The notes below the pieces were generated by a model. That model saw only the letters and a list, made by a program, of their open reading frames with translations. It was not told where the DNA came from and searched no databases. Positions 52,344-61,059 of a stretch of 64,000 bases of DNA are shown one piece after another; position 1 is the stretch's first letter; the number at the start of each line of letters is the position of its first letter. The position numbers were made by a program, and so were the translations under genes. Source of the DNA: Thiorhodovibrio frisius. Its GTDB lineage: Bacteria; Pseudomonadota; Gammaproteobacteria; Chromatiales; Chromatiaceae. The stretch lies in contig NZ_CP121471.1 of the NCBI RefSeq assembly GCF_033954835.1, positions 372,001-436,000 on the forward strand, read 5' to 3'.

Positions 52344-53093
52344 TTAGCGGACATATTCTTTATACCCACCGGAGATGTTGCCAAGCATTCCTGTCACTAA
52401 ATCCGCTAGATTCGCGACACCTGACGTCTGCAAGCGGCCAACGGACGCAGAAGTGGCCAAATAGTCCAGCAATGCCGGGCGGAAACGCGCGTCATCGGCG
52501 AACAGCGGCCAGTCACGATAACCTGGGGAGCGATAGGCAAAGGCAGCATCCAACAAACGGTGATAAAACACTCGATTCATGCGTCCAATTCTGGAGTTCC
52601 ATGCTTGATTCAGGATTCGCTGTCGTGACCAGGCGACAGCCAGTGCTTCCTCGCGCATGGGATCAGAGTGGCCGCCCAACAGTTGCCGCAGGACATCACA
52701 ATGGAAGTGAAACAACTCATGCTGATAGGTCTGCATGACCACCAGATCGAGGGCGCCCAAAAGATCGAGCTTCGTCAGATAGGGCAGTCCGCGCCGGGTT
52801 TGCGCAATCAGCGACCAGTAAAACCGGTGCAGGTTGCGCTGGAGGAGGATCACGCGGCCGGGACTGTGCATCGGCACATACACCCCCAATAGGTGAGGAT
52901 GCCCGGCGAACTCGTCGGGGAGGCGCTCGTTGTCTGGGCCGTCGTAGACATCGGGATCAGGACTCAAGAAATAGTCGGGCTCTGGCAGTTCGACGAAGAT
53001 GGCTTCGTCGAAGATCACTTCATCGTAAGTTCCAGTGCGGAGGGCGTTGATCTCGTTGGCGATGGCATTGATTATCCGTGCATCAGCAGTCAT
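52344..53093 (-). CDS. Putative zincin metalloprotease
   Basis: 249 residues from the ATG at 53093. The stretch LVVMQTYQHELFHFHCDVLR contains HELFH, an HExxH zinc-protease motif in a predicted helix. MREEALAVAWSRQRI, about 25 residues later, offers a candidate third-ligand Glu. No named family recognised. The N-terminal region is acidic with prolines, and the C-terminus holds Ala-Leu-rich helices. No signal peptide is evident, so it should act in the cytoplasm. Confidence 0.55.
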   Translation of the reverse strand: MTADARIINAIANEINALRTGTYDEVIFDEAIFVELPEPDYFLSPDPDVYDGPDNERLPDEFAGHPHLLGVYVPMHSPGRVILLQRNLHRFYWSLIAQTRRGLPYLTKLDLLGALDLVVMQTYQHELFHFHCDVLRQLLGGHSDPMREEALAVAWSRQRILNQAWNSRIGRMNRVFYHRLLDAAFAYRSPGYRDWPLFADDARFRPALLDYLATSASVGRLQTSGVANLADLVTGMLGNISGGYKEYVR

Positions 53094-53222
53094 GGTGATA
53101 GTCGCCTTAATGTGTATTACTCGGCATCTCAATCGCAGTCGACGTATGTCGTCCAATAAAAAATGTATCGAGTTTGGAGATGAGCATAGCGTATCGATAC
53201 GTCATCTTATGTCGTATAATTT

Positions 53223-53774
53223 TCACCTGCCGCCAAACACAGCATCCAAATCCAGTTCAATGGCTTCAAAGGGCGGGATTCGGGCACGCTCGCTGCCTTC
53301 GAGCGTCGCCATCACCCGCCAGTCGCCACCGAGGAGGCGATAGGCCATCAGCAGCCGTTGTTCTGGCCAGATCAGCCAGTAATCGGGCACCTGATGGCGC
53401 TTGAGCAGCAGCGGCAATATCACGGTGTCTTTCTTGTCATTCCCAGGGGAGACGATCTCGCACACCCAATCCGGTGGCAATTCGATGACGCCATCGGGAG
53501 GCTGCGGCAGCCGTTCGCGACGCCACCCGGCCAGATCGTGCGTTGGACACTCGTGCGCTTCATAGGCGACGCTGATCTCGGTGGCAAACCACCAGCCGCC
53601 GCCGGATTCATCTCCGGAGTCAAACGGGCCGAGGCTGAGCGCCATGCGATTTTTCGCACGCCCGTGGGCGAATCGTGCCATCGCCCGAGGAACGACCTCG
53701 CCGTTGATCAGCTCCACCCGCTCGTCCGGGGACAGCAGCAGATCGTTGAGCGTGTCAAGTTTGAGTGCTTCCAT
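53223..53774 (-). CDS. Uma2-family (DUF820) nuclease-like protein
   Basis: 183 residues: LNDLLLSPDERVELINGEVV, PTHDLAGWRRERLPQPPDGV, LPPDWVCEIVSPGNDKKDTV and LLLKRHQVPDYWLIWPEQRL follow the full Uma2 pattern, with E-x-VSP and the late YWLI strand. A second Uma2 gene, only distantly similar, lies at 26134. It is downstream of the double-AAA gene with 69 bases between. Function unknown for the family. Confidence 0.8.
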   Translation of the reverse strand: MEALKLDTLNDLLLSPDERVELINGEVVPRAMARFAHGRAKNRMALSLGPFDSGDESGGGWWFATEISVAYEAHECPTHDLAGWRRERLPQPPDGVIELPPDWVCEIVSPGNDKKDTVILPLLLKRHQVPDYWLIWPEQRLLMAYRLLGGDWRVMATLEGSERARIPPFEAIELDLDAVFGGR

Positions 53775-53843
53775 AGAAGATCTCCGGTCATCGTGGGGTT
53801 TAACTGGTGGGCGAATGCTGAGATCCGCCCACCCTCCGCAAGT

Positions 53844-56084
53844 TTAGACCCTTTCCGGCACCCCCGAGTCTTTCAACCGACACTCCGCGATCAACCGTCG
53901 CAGAAAGTCCTCTGGTGCCAATCGCTCGCCGAGCAGTCGTTGCTGGCGACACACATTGGCAAAATCCCCTGGCGTCAAATGATCCAGCCGCTCCAAATGC
54001 CGCGCCAGATTCATCGGCACCACCGCGACTGCATCCCCCAGCGCTTCGCGGGCAAACAATCCAATCCGCTGCTCCGGCTTCAGCGCCCGGAAATGCAGCT
54101 TGAAGTCAAACCGTCGCAGCGCCGCCGCATCCAGTCCCCTCATCAAATTGGTCGCGGCAATGAAGATGCCGGGAAAGCGTTCCATTTGCTGCAAGAGTTC
54201 ATTCACTTGCGTGCGCTCCCAGCTGTGTTGCGCCTGACGGCGCTCGGCGAGAAAGCTGTCGACCTCATCCAACAGCAGCACTGAGCGCTCGGCATCGAGG
54301 CTGACAAACAGCTCGGCCAGGTTCTGCTCGGTCTCGCCCACATAAGGCGAGATCAGATCCGAGGCCTGCCGTGCGATCAGTTCCCGATCCAACGCCTCGG
54401 CCAGTACCTCGGCAAAAGCGGTCTTGCCGGTACCGGGCGGGCCATAGAAACACAACCGACCCGTGCCCTCGCGCTCCAGCGCCCGCACCAGCGCATTGGG
54501 CTGAATGCCGCCGGCCAAATTCAAATAGCCCACATCGAAATCCGTCGCCTGTTCCCGGCGCCGGGGCGCCGGCGCGCCATGCAGCAACCGGCGCATGGCT
54601 GCAATGTTGCGTCGCACCGTCGCCTCCTTGGGGGCGTCCGGGCGCAAGTCCAGCAGGCGCCGCGCCGCGCCCAGAGTCGCCGGGGTCAGCTGGTCGTCCG
54701 CCGCCAGCTCCTCCAGCAGGGTTGGCGGCAGACCGAGATCGCCGAGATGGCGTTCGGCCATCTGCAAGCGCACCGAGCGTGGCGGGGTGACGAAGGCCAC
54801 CGGCAGCAAAAACCGCCGCTGAAAGGCCGCATCCATGCCGCGGGTCTGGTTGCTGATCCAGATCGCCGGCACCGGGTTTTCCTCCAGAATGCGGTTCATC
54901 CAGCCCTTCTGCTCGCCGGTCGGGCCGGCGCCACCGAAGAAGGCGAAAAAGCTGTCCTGCTGGGTGATGACATCCTCGACCTCATCGAAAATAATCACCG
55001 CGTCGCCGCGCTTGGCCAGCAGGCGTTGCGCGACCAGATAGGCTGAAAGGCGCCCGTCACGATCCAGTCCGTCCTCGTCGCCGTCGCGATCCTTCTCGGT
55101 GCTAGCGACCTGGTAGGCCGTGAGTCCGCAGGCAGCGACCAGGGCGCGGGCCAGCTCGGTCTTGCCTGTGCCGGGCGGGCCATAAAAGAGCGCATTGACG
55201 CCCGCGACGCCGGAGCGTGCGGCGGCGGCCAGGGTCTCCTGCACCTCCAGCACGCGCTCGCGCAGGTGCGGGAAGGCCGCCGGCGTCCAGTCCCCCGCCG
55301 GGGCCGGCTCGACCAGGCGGGCGAGCAGAGCGGCTTCGTCCTTGGGTTCGGCCTCGAACAGCTCGCTGAGCAGATCGCTCGGGCGCACCAGATCCTCGAT
55401 GTCCGGATGATTTTGCCGAGACTCCAGCAACCCGAGCTGGCGCAGCGGCGCGCTCTTGCGCAGGGCGCGGCGCAGGGCTGGCTCGTCGAGGCGCAGCATG
55501 GCCGCGACGCCATGGCGCGCATCGGCGCGCACCAGGCGGGTGCGCGTGTTGCCGGCTTCGTTCACCAGCTCCACGAAGGCGCCACAGGAGTTGCGCAGAT
55601 CGAGGTACTCCAGAACGCGTTCGGCGGTGGCGTCCAGTCCCAGGGATTGCGCGAGGAGACGGGCGAGTGGAGAGACGCTGCCATTGCCGTCGGCCTGGTC
55701 CAACTGTTTGAGCATGCCGTGGGGCAGATGGCGATAGAAGGTGCGCAGTGGCCCTTCGCTGGAAAACAGGGGTGGTTTCCTGCCGGACGGGGGCGGATTG
55801 CCCTGATCATCGGCCTCCAAGCGCTTGATGGCGACATCCAAGCTCAGGATATCAGTGTCATCATCGTCGCTTTCCCGTGCCAGAGAGACTAGGTGGTCGC
55901 GCACCCAGGACGGCAGCAGCGGCCCGGTCAGCTCCCACAGAGCGCGCAGAAAATCGCGGTCGTCCAGGCGCTCGCGCATCCGCTTGTCGCTGCACAGCAG
56001 TCCGAGCGCGAAGCGGGCCAGGCGCAGTTCCCGGGTTGGAACAGCGTTGAGATCCGAGCGCCAGCCATAAAGGTTGTCAGTCAT
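53844..56084 (-). CDS. Double-AAA ATPase of the leftward operon
   Basis: 746 residues. After an N-terminal helical region of about 270 residues come two AAA modules. The first has NALFYGPPGTGKTELARALV (Walker A) and VIIFDEVEDVIT (Walker B). The second has RLCFYGPPGTGKTAFAEVLA, VLLLDEVDSFLAERR, IFIAATNLMRGLDAAALRRF (sensor and Arg region) and FRALKPEQRIGLF. The second module resembles classical FtsH/CDC48-like AAA domains. It probably forms a ring that remodels proteins. It is the large enzyme of the operon and its second gene. Confidence 0.88.
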   Translation of the reverse strand: MTDNLYGWRSDLNAVPTRELRLARFALGLLCSDKRMRERLDDRDFLRALWELTGPLLPSWVRDHLVSLARESDDDDTDILSLDVAIKRLEADDQGNPPPSGRKPPLFSSEGPLRTFYRHLPHGMLKQLDQADGNGSVSPLARLLAQSLGLDATAERVLEYLDLRNSCGAFVELVNEAGNTRTRLVRADARHGVAAMLRLDEPALRRALRKSAPLRQLGLLESRQNHPDIEDLVRPSDLLSELFEAEPKDEAALLARLVEPAPAGDWTPAAFPHLRERVLEVQETLAAAARSGVAGVNALFYGPPGTGKTELARALVAACGLTAYQVASTEKDRDGDEDGLDRDGRLSAYLVAQRLLAKRGDAVIIFDEVEDVITQQDSFFAFFGGAGPTGEQKGWMNRILEENPVPAIWISNQTRGMDAAFQRRFLLPVAFVTPPRSVRLQMAERHLGDLGLPPTLLEELAADDQLTPATLGAARRLLDLRPDAPKEATVRRNIAAMRRLLHGAPAPRRREQATDFDVGYLNLAGGIQPNALVRALEREGTGRLCFYGPPGTGKTAFAEVLAEALDRELIARQASDLISPYVGETEQNLAELFVSLDAERSVLLLDEVDSFLAERRQAQHSWERTQVNELLQQMERFPGIFIAATNLMRGLDAAALRRFDFKLHFRALKPEQRIGLFAREALGDAVAVVPMNLARHLERLDHLTPGDFANVCRQQRLLGERLAPEDFLRRLIAECRLKDSGVPERV

Positions 56085-56174
56085 GCGATACTCCTGTTGT
56101 CAGCGTGCGAAGAAAGTTGACCTAAAGTTAGGTGACTGCCGGGCATCCAAAGGCCCGGCAAACAGCGAACAAGC

Positions 56175-56600
56175 TCAGTCCGGTTGCCAGGGCTGAAAGC
56201 GGCGGCTGTCGTAATACCAGTTCAAAAAGTCACCGCGATGCGGACCGTCATCGACAAAGAGCCCGAGCACCAGATCCAGCGGCTCGCGGAAATAAGGGCT
56301 GCCGGCATCGCGCTCGTTGTCGAACACCGGTTGCTCCAGCACCTCCAGCACCACCGCGGGCTGTTTGGCGCGCGGGTAGCGCTTGTTCATGAATCCCGGC
56401 TTCCACACCACCAGATCGCCGGGCGCGAATCTGTGCCGGCGCTGCCAGTGTGCGAAGCGCTCGCGCAGCGCCATGGCGGGATCGCCGGTCAGGTCGTCCA
56501 GCGGCTCGTCGGTGAGCAACAGATCGTTCGAGCCCTCCTCGTCGAAGCCGATGCGCGTCAGCCAGTCGCGGGCGCTGAGCCGGTCGTTGTCTCTGGGCAT
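56175..56600 (-). CDS. Small unknown protein, first gene of the leftward operon
   Basis: 141 residues from the ATG at 56600, which follows GGAGGAG. An in-frame ATG at 56864 would add unlike sequence. The middle reads RFAPGDLVVWKPGFMNKRYP and KQPAVVLEVLEQPV, an SH3- or barrel-like beta pattern, and it ends NWYYDSRRFQPW. Family not recognised. It is transcribed from the shared-type promoter at 56853-56884 and probably supports the AAA ATPase encoded next. Confidence 0.6.
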   Translation of the reverse strand: MPRDNDRLSARDWLTRIGFDEEGSNDLLLTDEPLDDLTGDPAMALRERFAHWQRRHRFAPGDLVVWKPGFMNKRYPRAKQPAVVLEVLEQPVFDNERDAGSPYFREPLDLVLGLFVDDGPHRGDFLNWYYDSRRFQPWQPD

Positions 56601-56852
56601 GGATACATCTCCTCCAGGGGTCTGTGGTTTGAGAAAAGAGGCCGCATTGACCGAATTGTTAAAGAACCGAGCGGGTTTGTCCTGACGGACAGGAAACCCG
56701 TGACATCCGTTAAGCGGCGGTCGAATTCGCGGAAAAATCGACCGCTCAGGGTCGAAAACCGACCGTTCGTCGAAAACTCCCGCTTTGGCGCGTGCGCTCA
56801 AGCGTCTCGGACCTGCTGAGCCAACCTCCGCTGCTATGAGAACTCGGAGATC

Positions 56853-56884
56853 GTTATAGCGCACTGATGCGACTTTCCTTGTCG
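56853..56884 (-). promoter_or_regulatory. Shared-type promoter of the leftward operon
   Basis: The inverted repeat CGAC-N7-GTCG occupies 56870-56884. Reading leftward, exactly 11 bases follow and then TATAAC (56858-56853), a good -10. This is the layout of the four rightward promoters at 56925, 58003, 61977 and 63063. No consensus -35 hexamer is present, so the repeat probably binds a regulator. Confidence 0.7.
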
Positions 56885-56924
56885 TATCGGGGCGTCATCG
56901 TGACGTTTTGCCGCGAGGTCGATG

Positions 56925-56956
56925 CGACAGAAAGAGTCGTGATGGATGGCTAGACT
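56925..56956 (+). promoter_or_regulatory. Shared-type promoter of the first FtsZ-like gene
   Basis: CGAC-N7-GTCG at 56925-56939, 11 bases, then TAGACT at 56951-56956. It lies 61 bases (hexamer start to ATG) before the FtsZ-like gene and back to back with the leftward copy; the two repeats are 55 bases apart. Confidence 0.75.
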
Positions 56957-57011
56957 GATGTTGAATCGCCTGGCACCCTCGCCAGGGACCGAGACATCGG
57001 AGGGCCGCACA

Positions 57012-57935
57012 ATGAATCGACGTCAATGGCTGCAAGCACTGGGTGCGGGTCTGCTCTGGCCGCTGGGTTCTAATGCACGGGGTGCATCCAGCCTGTCGCC
57101 GCCGCCGCGTCTGCTGGAGCCGCGTCCGGCAGTGGACAGCGCCGGCATGACCGGCGCCGACTGGGGCGCGCTGTTCGAGCCCGCGCGCTCCTGCTGTATT
57201 GGCCTTGGCGAGGGTGCGGAACCCTTCATACGGACGCTGAAGACCCGCACCGATATCGACCAAGTCGCGCTGATGGCGCACCACGCCAGCGAGCCACAGG
57301 CCGTCACGGACTGGCTGCGGCGCCAGTCGGCGCCGAGCGACTACATGGTGGTGGTCATCGACGCCAGCGACCCGCGGGCGGTGACCGACCTGCCCCTGCA
57401 CGCAACCCGGTGGCGACCGCCGGACTGCTGCTATTGCTTCGCGGTACTGATCAATCGCCCCACCCGTCTCGCCGCCATGCTCTGGAATGCCGAGGATCGC
57501 GCGGCATTGGACAACGCCTTTGACGCCCTCATCGAGCCGGCGCCCAGCACCAGTGCCTCCCAACGGTTGGCGTTACACATGCTGATCGACGGCACCCTGC
57601 TGCTATCCCGCACCATCATCGGTTACGACCCTGGCCATATTCGCGAATGCCTGAGCGCCGCGAAGCGACTGCGCACGACCGCGACGCTGTGGAACCGCCC
57701 TGATCAGCGCGAGCGCGCTCTGGAGCGGTTGCGACAACGGGGCCTGGCGCATCCAACCGGCGACATGCTCGCCTTCGTGCATGCGCCGAAGGGCATGGGC
57801 ATTATCGAATTCGCCGACCTGATGCACGAGCTGCGCAGGCGCCTGCCCTTGGTCGAGGACGCCAGGCTGGTGGAGACGGCGATCTTGCATGACGACTGGC
57901 CGCGCGACCGGCGGGTCTTGGGCGTGACAGGTTGA
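57012..57935 (+). CDS. FtsZ-like protein with twin-arginine-type leader, copy 1
   Basis: 307 residues from the ATG at 57012, preceded by GGAGGG. It starts MNRRQWLQALGAGLLWPLGS, a twin-arginine motif (RRxWLQ), short hydrophobic run and a possible cut near NARGAS. The rest follows the FtsZ order: a first strand and loop (CCIGLGEGAEPF), MVVVIDASDPRAVTDL where FtsZ has GGGTGTG, FAVLINRPTRLAAML, then MLIDGTLLLSRTIIGYDPGH (compare GI..LI.RPG..N.DFADV) and DMLAFVHAPKGMGIIEF ending RRVLGVTG. The tubulin GTP signature is lost, so GTP hydrolysis is unlikely. Export is suggested, not shown. Fold call is mine, by motif order. Confidence 0.7.
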   Translation: MNRRQWLQALGAGLLWPLGSNARGASSLSPPPRLLEPRPAVDSAGMTGADWGALFEPARSCCIGLGEGAEPFIRTLKTRTDIDQVALMAHHASEPQAVTDWLRRQSAPSDYMVVVIDASDPRAVTDLPLHATRWRPPDCCYCFAVLINRPTRLAAMLWNAEDRAALDNAFDALIEPAPSTSASQRLALHMLIDGTLLLSRTIIGYDPGHIRECLSAAKRLRTTATLWNRPDQRERALERLRQRGLAHPTGDMLAFVHAPKGMGIIEFADLMHELRRRLPLVEDARLVETAILHDDWPRDRRVLGVTG

Positions 57936-58002
57936 TTTTGCAAGGATCTGCTGGTCAGACGGCGATGGATCGCCGAGAGATCATCGGCGGGCGGGCAGGA
58001 TG

Positions 58003-58034
58003 CGACAGAGGCTGTCGTGTTGATCCGCTAGACT
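58003..58034 (+). promoter_or_regulatory. Shared-type promoter of the DnaB-like gene
   Basis: CGAC-N7-GTCG at 58003-58017, here a fully symmetric CGACAG-AGG-CTGTCG, followed by 11 bases and TAGACT at 58029-58034, 47 bases before the ATG. Confidence 0.75.
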
Positions 58035-58075
58035 GCCTTCTATCGGTCAATCATTGCCTTGGAGAAACGGATCAC

Positions 58076-58948
58076 ATGCAACGAAGAATCTTTTTGCAGG
58101 CTGCCGGCATTGGCGCCGCGCTGACCACGCAAGCGGGGCGGCTGTTTGCCATCGACGAGGCCGCATCAGCCGCGGCACAACCCTCAAGCAGGGCTGTCGC
58201 CTCGGGCATTGCCGCGCTGGACGACCTGACCGGAGGATTTCGCCCCTCGGAATTGACCCTGATAGCAGGGCGCCCCGCGACGGGCAAGACCGACTTGGCG
58301 CAGCGAATCGCGCAGCTGGTTGCCATCAACGGATCACGCCCGGTGATCTACTTCAGCCACGAGCTTCCGCGTGACGCGCTGCTTGAGCGGATGCGGGCGT
58401 CAAATGCCAATGTCGGCTTGCATCGGACAGGCGCGGATCCGCTGAGTGTGGTGGAGCGAGAGCGGCTTCGTTCGGCCGGACGACAGCTCGCGCAAGCTCC
58501 GCTCCACATCGATGACACAGCCGCCCTTTCGCCGAAGGAGATCCTTGAACGCGCGCGGCGGTTCAAAACCGACAAGGGCGACCTGGGATTGGTCATTGTC
58601 GACTATCTGCAGCTGATGCAGAGTGCCGTCCCCGTGCAGTATCGAGCCGATGCGTTGTCGGCCATTGCTGCCGACCTCAAAAGGCTGGCGACCGAACTTG
58701 ATGCACCGATGATCCTGCTCGCCATGCTGCATCGCGACCTTCTGTATCGTGCAAACAAACGTCCACTGTTGGCTGACTTGAACCGCTCCGGCGCGATTGA
58801 GCCGCACGCGGACCAGGTTCTGCTGATCGACCGCGATGAACGCTACCACCCAGACCCGGCGCAAGATCCTGGGGTCATCGAGATTCAGGTCGCCAAGAAC
58901 CGGCGCGGCCCGACGGGTACTGTCCGCCTGCCGGTCTTGCGGGCCTGA
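58076..58948 (+). CDS. DnaB-like RecA-fold ATPase with twin-arginine-type leader
   Basis: 290 residues from the ATG at 58076 after GGAGAAA. It starts MQRRIFLQAAGIGAAL, a close match to the RRxFLQ twin-arginine motif. Then comes only the DnaB C-terminal core: Walker A AGRPATGKTDLA, LVIVDYLQLMQS, RANKRPLLADLNRSGAIEPH and VAKNRRGPTGTVRLPV, each lining up with the chromosomal DnaB. The DnaB N-terminal domain is absent. The sensor LSQLNR of DnaB is LAMLHR here, losing the Gln. ATP binding seems kept, but unwinding as a normal DnaB ring is doubtful. rtcB follows after 15 bases. Confidence 0.85.
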   Translation: MQRRIFLQAAGIGAALTTQAGRLFAIDEAASAAAQPSSRAVASGIAALDDLTGGFRPSELTLIAGRPATGKTDLAQRIAQLVAINGSRPVIYFSHELPRDALLERMRASNANVGLHRTGADPLSVVERERLRSAGRQLAQAPLHIDDTAALSPKEILERARRFKTDKGDLGLVIVDYLQLMQSAVPVQYRADALSAIAADLKRLATELDAPMILLAMLHRDLLYRANKRPLLADLNRSGAIEPHADQVLLIDRDERYHPDPAQDPGVIEIQVAKNRRGPTGTVRLPVLRA

Positions 58949-58963
58949 GTCATCGAGGCTGAA

Positions 58964-60196
58964 ATGAGGGAACCAAGCGAAACTTCAGGCCCGGCAGCCG
59001 CGAGCGTTCACCTCATCGCCTCCAAGGACACTTGGATCGAAGGCGGGGCGGTGCGTCAACTGGAGCAAACAGCGCGGCTGCCCGGCATGCGCGCCGCCGT
59101 CGGTCTGCCCGATCTGCATCCCGGCACGGGCTATCCCATCGGCGCGGCCTTTCTGTCCGAGCTGGTGTACCCGGCCTTGGTCGGCAATGACATCGGCTGC
59201 GGCATGGGGCTGTGGCAGACCGATCAAGCCATGCGCAAATTCAAATCCGAGCGCGCCGCCGAGCGCCTGAGCGGACTCGAAGGCCCCTGGGACGGCGATC
59301 TCGACGGCTGGCGTGCCGAACAGGGACTCGCGCCCAGCGCCTTCGACCAGGCGCTCGGCACCATCGGCGGCGGCAATCATTTCGCCGAGATTCAGGCTGT
59401 GGCCGAGGTGCTGGACGCAACCGCCTTCGCCGCGCTGAACCTCGATCCCGAGCGGCTCTTGCTCCTGGTCCACAGCGGCTCGCGCGGGCTCGGCGAATCC
59501 GTGCTGCGCGCCGTCATCGATCAACACGGTCACCAGGGCTTGGCGCCCGCTGCCACCGCCGCCCGCGACTACCTCCAGGCGCATGATCACGCCGTCCACT
59601 GGGCCGAGGCCAATCGTCGCCTGATCGCCACCCGCCTGCTCAATGCCTTGGGCATGGATGCCGAGCGCCTGCTCGATGTTTGGCACAATCTGGTGCAGCC
59701 CATCGACTGGGCCGGCGAAACCCTGTGGCTGCATCGCAAGGGCGCCGCCCCCGCCGATCGCGGCCCGGTGGTCATCCCCGGCTCGCGCGGCACCCTGTCC
59801 TATCTGGTCGAGCCGCTGCTCCAATCCCGATTGCCATTCGCCCCCGCGACCGACCCCAGCCTGCGCTCGCTCGCCCACGGCGCCGGGCGCAAATGGAAGC
59901 GCGGCGAAGCCCGCCCGCGTCTCAGCACCCTCCAGCGCCCAGAAGACTTGCGCAAGACCGCCCTCGGCGGCCAGGTGATCTGCGATGACAAGGAACTGCT
60001 CTACGACGAAGCGCCCGAAGCCTACAAAGCCGTCGATCGCGTCGTCGCCGATCTGGTCGACGCCGGCCTGTGCCGCGTCATCGCCACCCTGCGCCCGGTG
60101 CTGACCTACAAGCTGCGCCGCGCCGCCGGCCTGCGCGACCGCCAGCGGGCACACAAGCCCCATGGCGCGCGCAAGCCCAAGCGGGACCGCCGATGA
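58964..60196 (+). CDS. rtcB: RtcB-family RNA ligase (PrfH-linked type)
   Basis: 410 residues. VGLPDLHPGTGYPIGAAF, VGNDIGCGMGLW, GTIGGGNHFAEIQ, VHSGSRGLGE and SLAHGAGRKWKR provide the metal sites and the guanylated His of RtcB. RtcB joins 2',3'-cyclic phosphate to 5'-OH RNA ends with GTP and manganese. The prfH gene overlaps its stop (ATGA), the known RtcB2-PrfH module that mends ribosomes cut in the 16S decoding centre. It lies in an operon with the DnaB-like gene, which is unusual. Confidence 0.93.
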   Translation: MREPSETSGPAAASVHLIASKDTWIEGGAVRQLEQTARLPGMRAAVGLPDLHPGTGYPIGAAFLSELVYPALVGNDIGCGMGLWQTDQAMRKFKSERAAERLSGLEGPWDGDLDGWRAEQGLAPSAFDQALGTIGGGNHFAEIQAVAEVLDATAFAALNLDPERLLLLVHSGSRGLGESVLRAVIDQHGHQGLAPAATAARDYLQAHDHAVHWAEANRRLIATRLLNALGMDAERLLDVWHNLVQPIDWAGETLWLHRKGAAPADRGPVVIPGSRGTLSYLVEPLLQSRLPFAPATDPSLRSLAHGAGRKWKRGEARPRLSTLQRPEDLRKTALGGQVICDDKELLYDEAPEAYKAVDRVVADLVDAGLCRVIATLRPVLTYKLRRAAGLRDRQRAHKPHGARKPKRDRR

Positions 60197-60828
60197 GCAC
60201 GCCCACTCTGTGGCTGCAAATCTCCGCCGGCCGCTGCCCAGAGGAATGCGAATGGGTGGTCGGCCAACTCGCCCCGCGCCTGAGCGCCGAACTGCAAGCC
60301 CGCGGTCTCGCGGCGGAGGAAATCGACCGCGCGCCTGGCCGCCATGCAGGCGATGCCCGTTCCGTTCTGCTGCGCGTCAGCGGTGGCGATGTGCACCCCC
60401 AGGTCGCTGACTGGCTCGGCACCATCCAGTGGATCGGCGCCAGCCCCTATCGCCCAAACCACAAGCGCAAAAACTGGTTCGTCAGCATTGCCGCCTTTTC
60501 CGAACCCATGGCCTATACTTGGAACGAGCACGAGCTGCGGATTGAAACGCTGCGCGCCTCCGGCCCCGGCGGACAGCACGTCAACCAAACCGAAAGCGCG
60601 GTGCGCGTCACCCATCGACCGACCGGACTCAGCACCCTGGCCCAGGAAGAACGCTCCCAGCACATGAACAAACGACTGGCGCTGGCTCGTCTCGCCGCGC
60701 TGCTGGCGGAAAGGGAAGACGAAACGCGCCGAGCGGCTGAAGATCAGCGCTGGCGGCAGCATACCCGGCTGGAGCGTGGGAATGCGGTGCGGGTTTATCG
60801 TGGAGCGGACTTTCGACGCGAAAGATGA
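60193..60828 (+). CDS. prfH: Peptide chain release factor-like protein PrfH
   Basis: 211 residues from the ATG at 60193, overlapping the rtcB stop by four bases. It has the release-factor catalytic loop RASGPGGQHVNQTES (GGQ), then VRVTHRPTGLSTLAQEERSQ. The codon-recognition domain of RF1/RF2 is missing, as is typical for PrfH. PrfH is thought to free nascent chains from damaged ribosomes so that RtcB can reseal the RNA. Confidence 0.93.
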   Translation: MSTPTLWLQISAGRCPEECEWVVGQLAPRLSAELQARGLAAEEIDRAPGRHAGDARSVLLRVSGGDVHPQVADWLGTIQWIGASPYRPNHKRKNWFVSIAAFSEPMAYTWNEHELRIETLRASGPGGQHVNQTESAVRVTHRPTGLSTLAQEERSQHMNKRLALARLAALLAEREDETRRAAEDQRWRQHTRLERGNAVRVYRGADFRRER

Positions 60829-60903
60829 GAATTGTCTGCTCGGCGCGTTAGCAACTCGTCTAGCATGAACGCAAACGCTTGACGGCAAAATTGGACGAAA
60901 ACC

Positions 60904-61035
60904 ATGGGACATGTATTCACCCAACTTGACCTCAGCAATCCCCGCAAGCCAGACCTTGCTTCCCTCAGCGTCAAGGCGCTCGCGGATACCGGCGCGCCGA
61001 TGCTCTGCATTCCGGAGCATGTCGCTTTGACATAG
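60904..61035 (+). pseudogene. N-terminal scrap of a clan AA aspartic protease
   Basis: A 43-residue frame starting MGHVFTQLDLSNPRKPDLAS and containing VKALADTGAPMLCIPEHVAL, the D-T-G active-site region of retropepsin-like bacterial proteases. Intact members continue for another 80 or so residues; here a TAG comes at once after VALT. It sits just before a ParE-type pair. Confidence 0.6.
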
Positions 61036-61059
61036 ATCATAAAAGCCTGAGGTAAAAAC

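Noticed and set aside
53200-53222. TATAAT just right of the repeat-like GTCG near 53213 as another shared-type promoter
   Set aside because: The spacing between GTCG and the hexamer does not fit the 11-base rule and there is no gene in the right orientation.
58985-60163. A 392-codon leftward frame opposite rtcB
   Set aside because: Antisense shadow of rtcB, Gly/Ala-rich with no recognisable domain.
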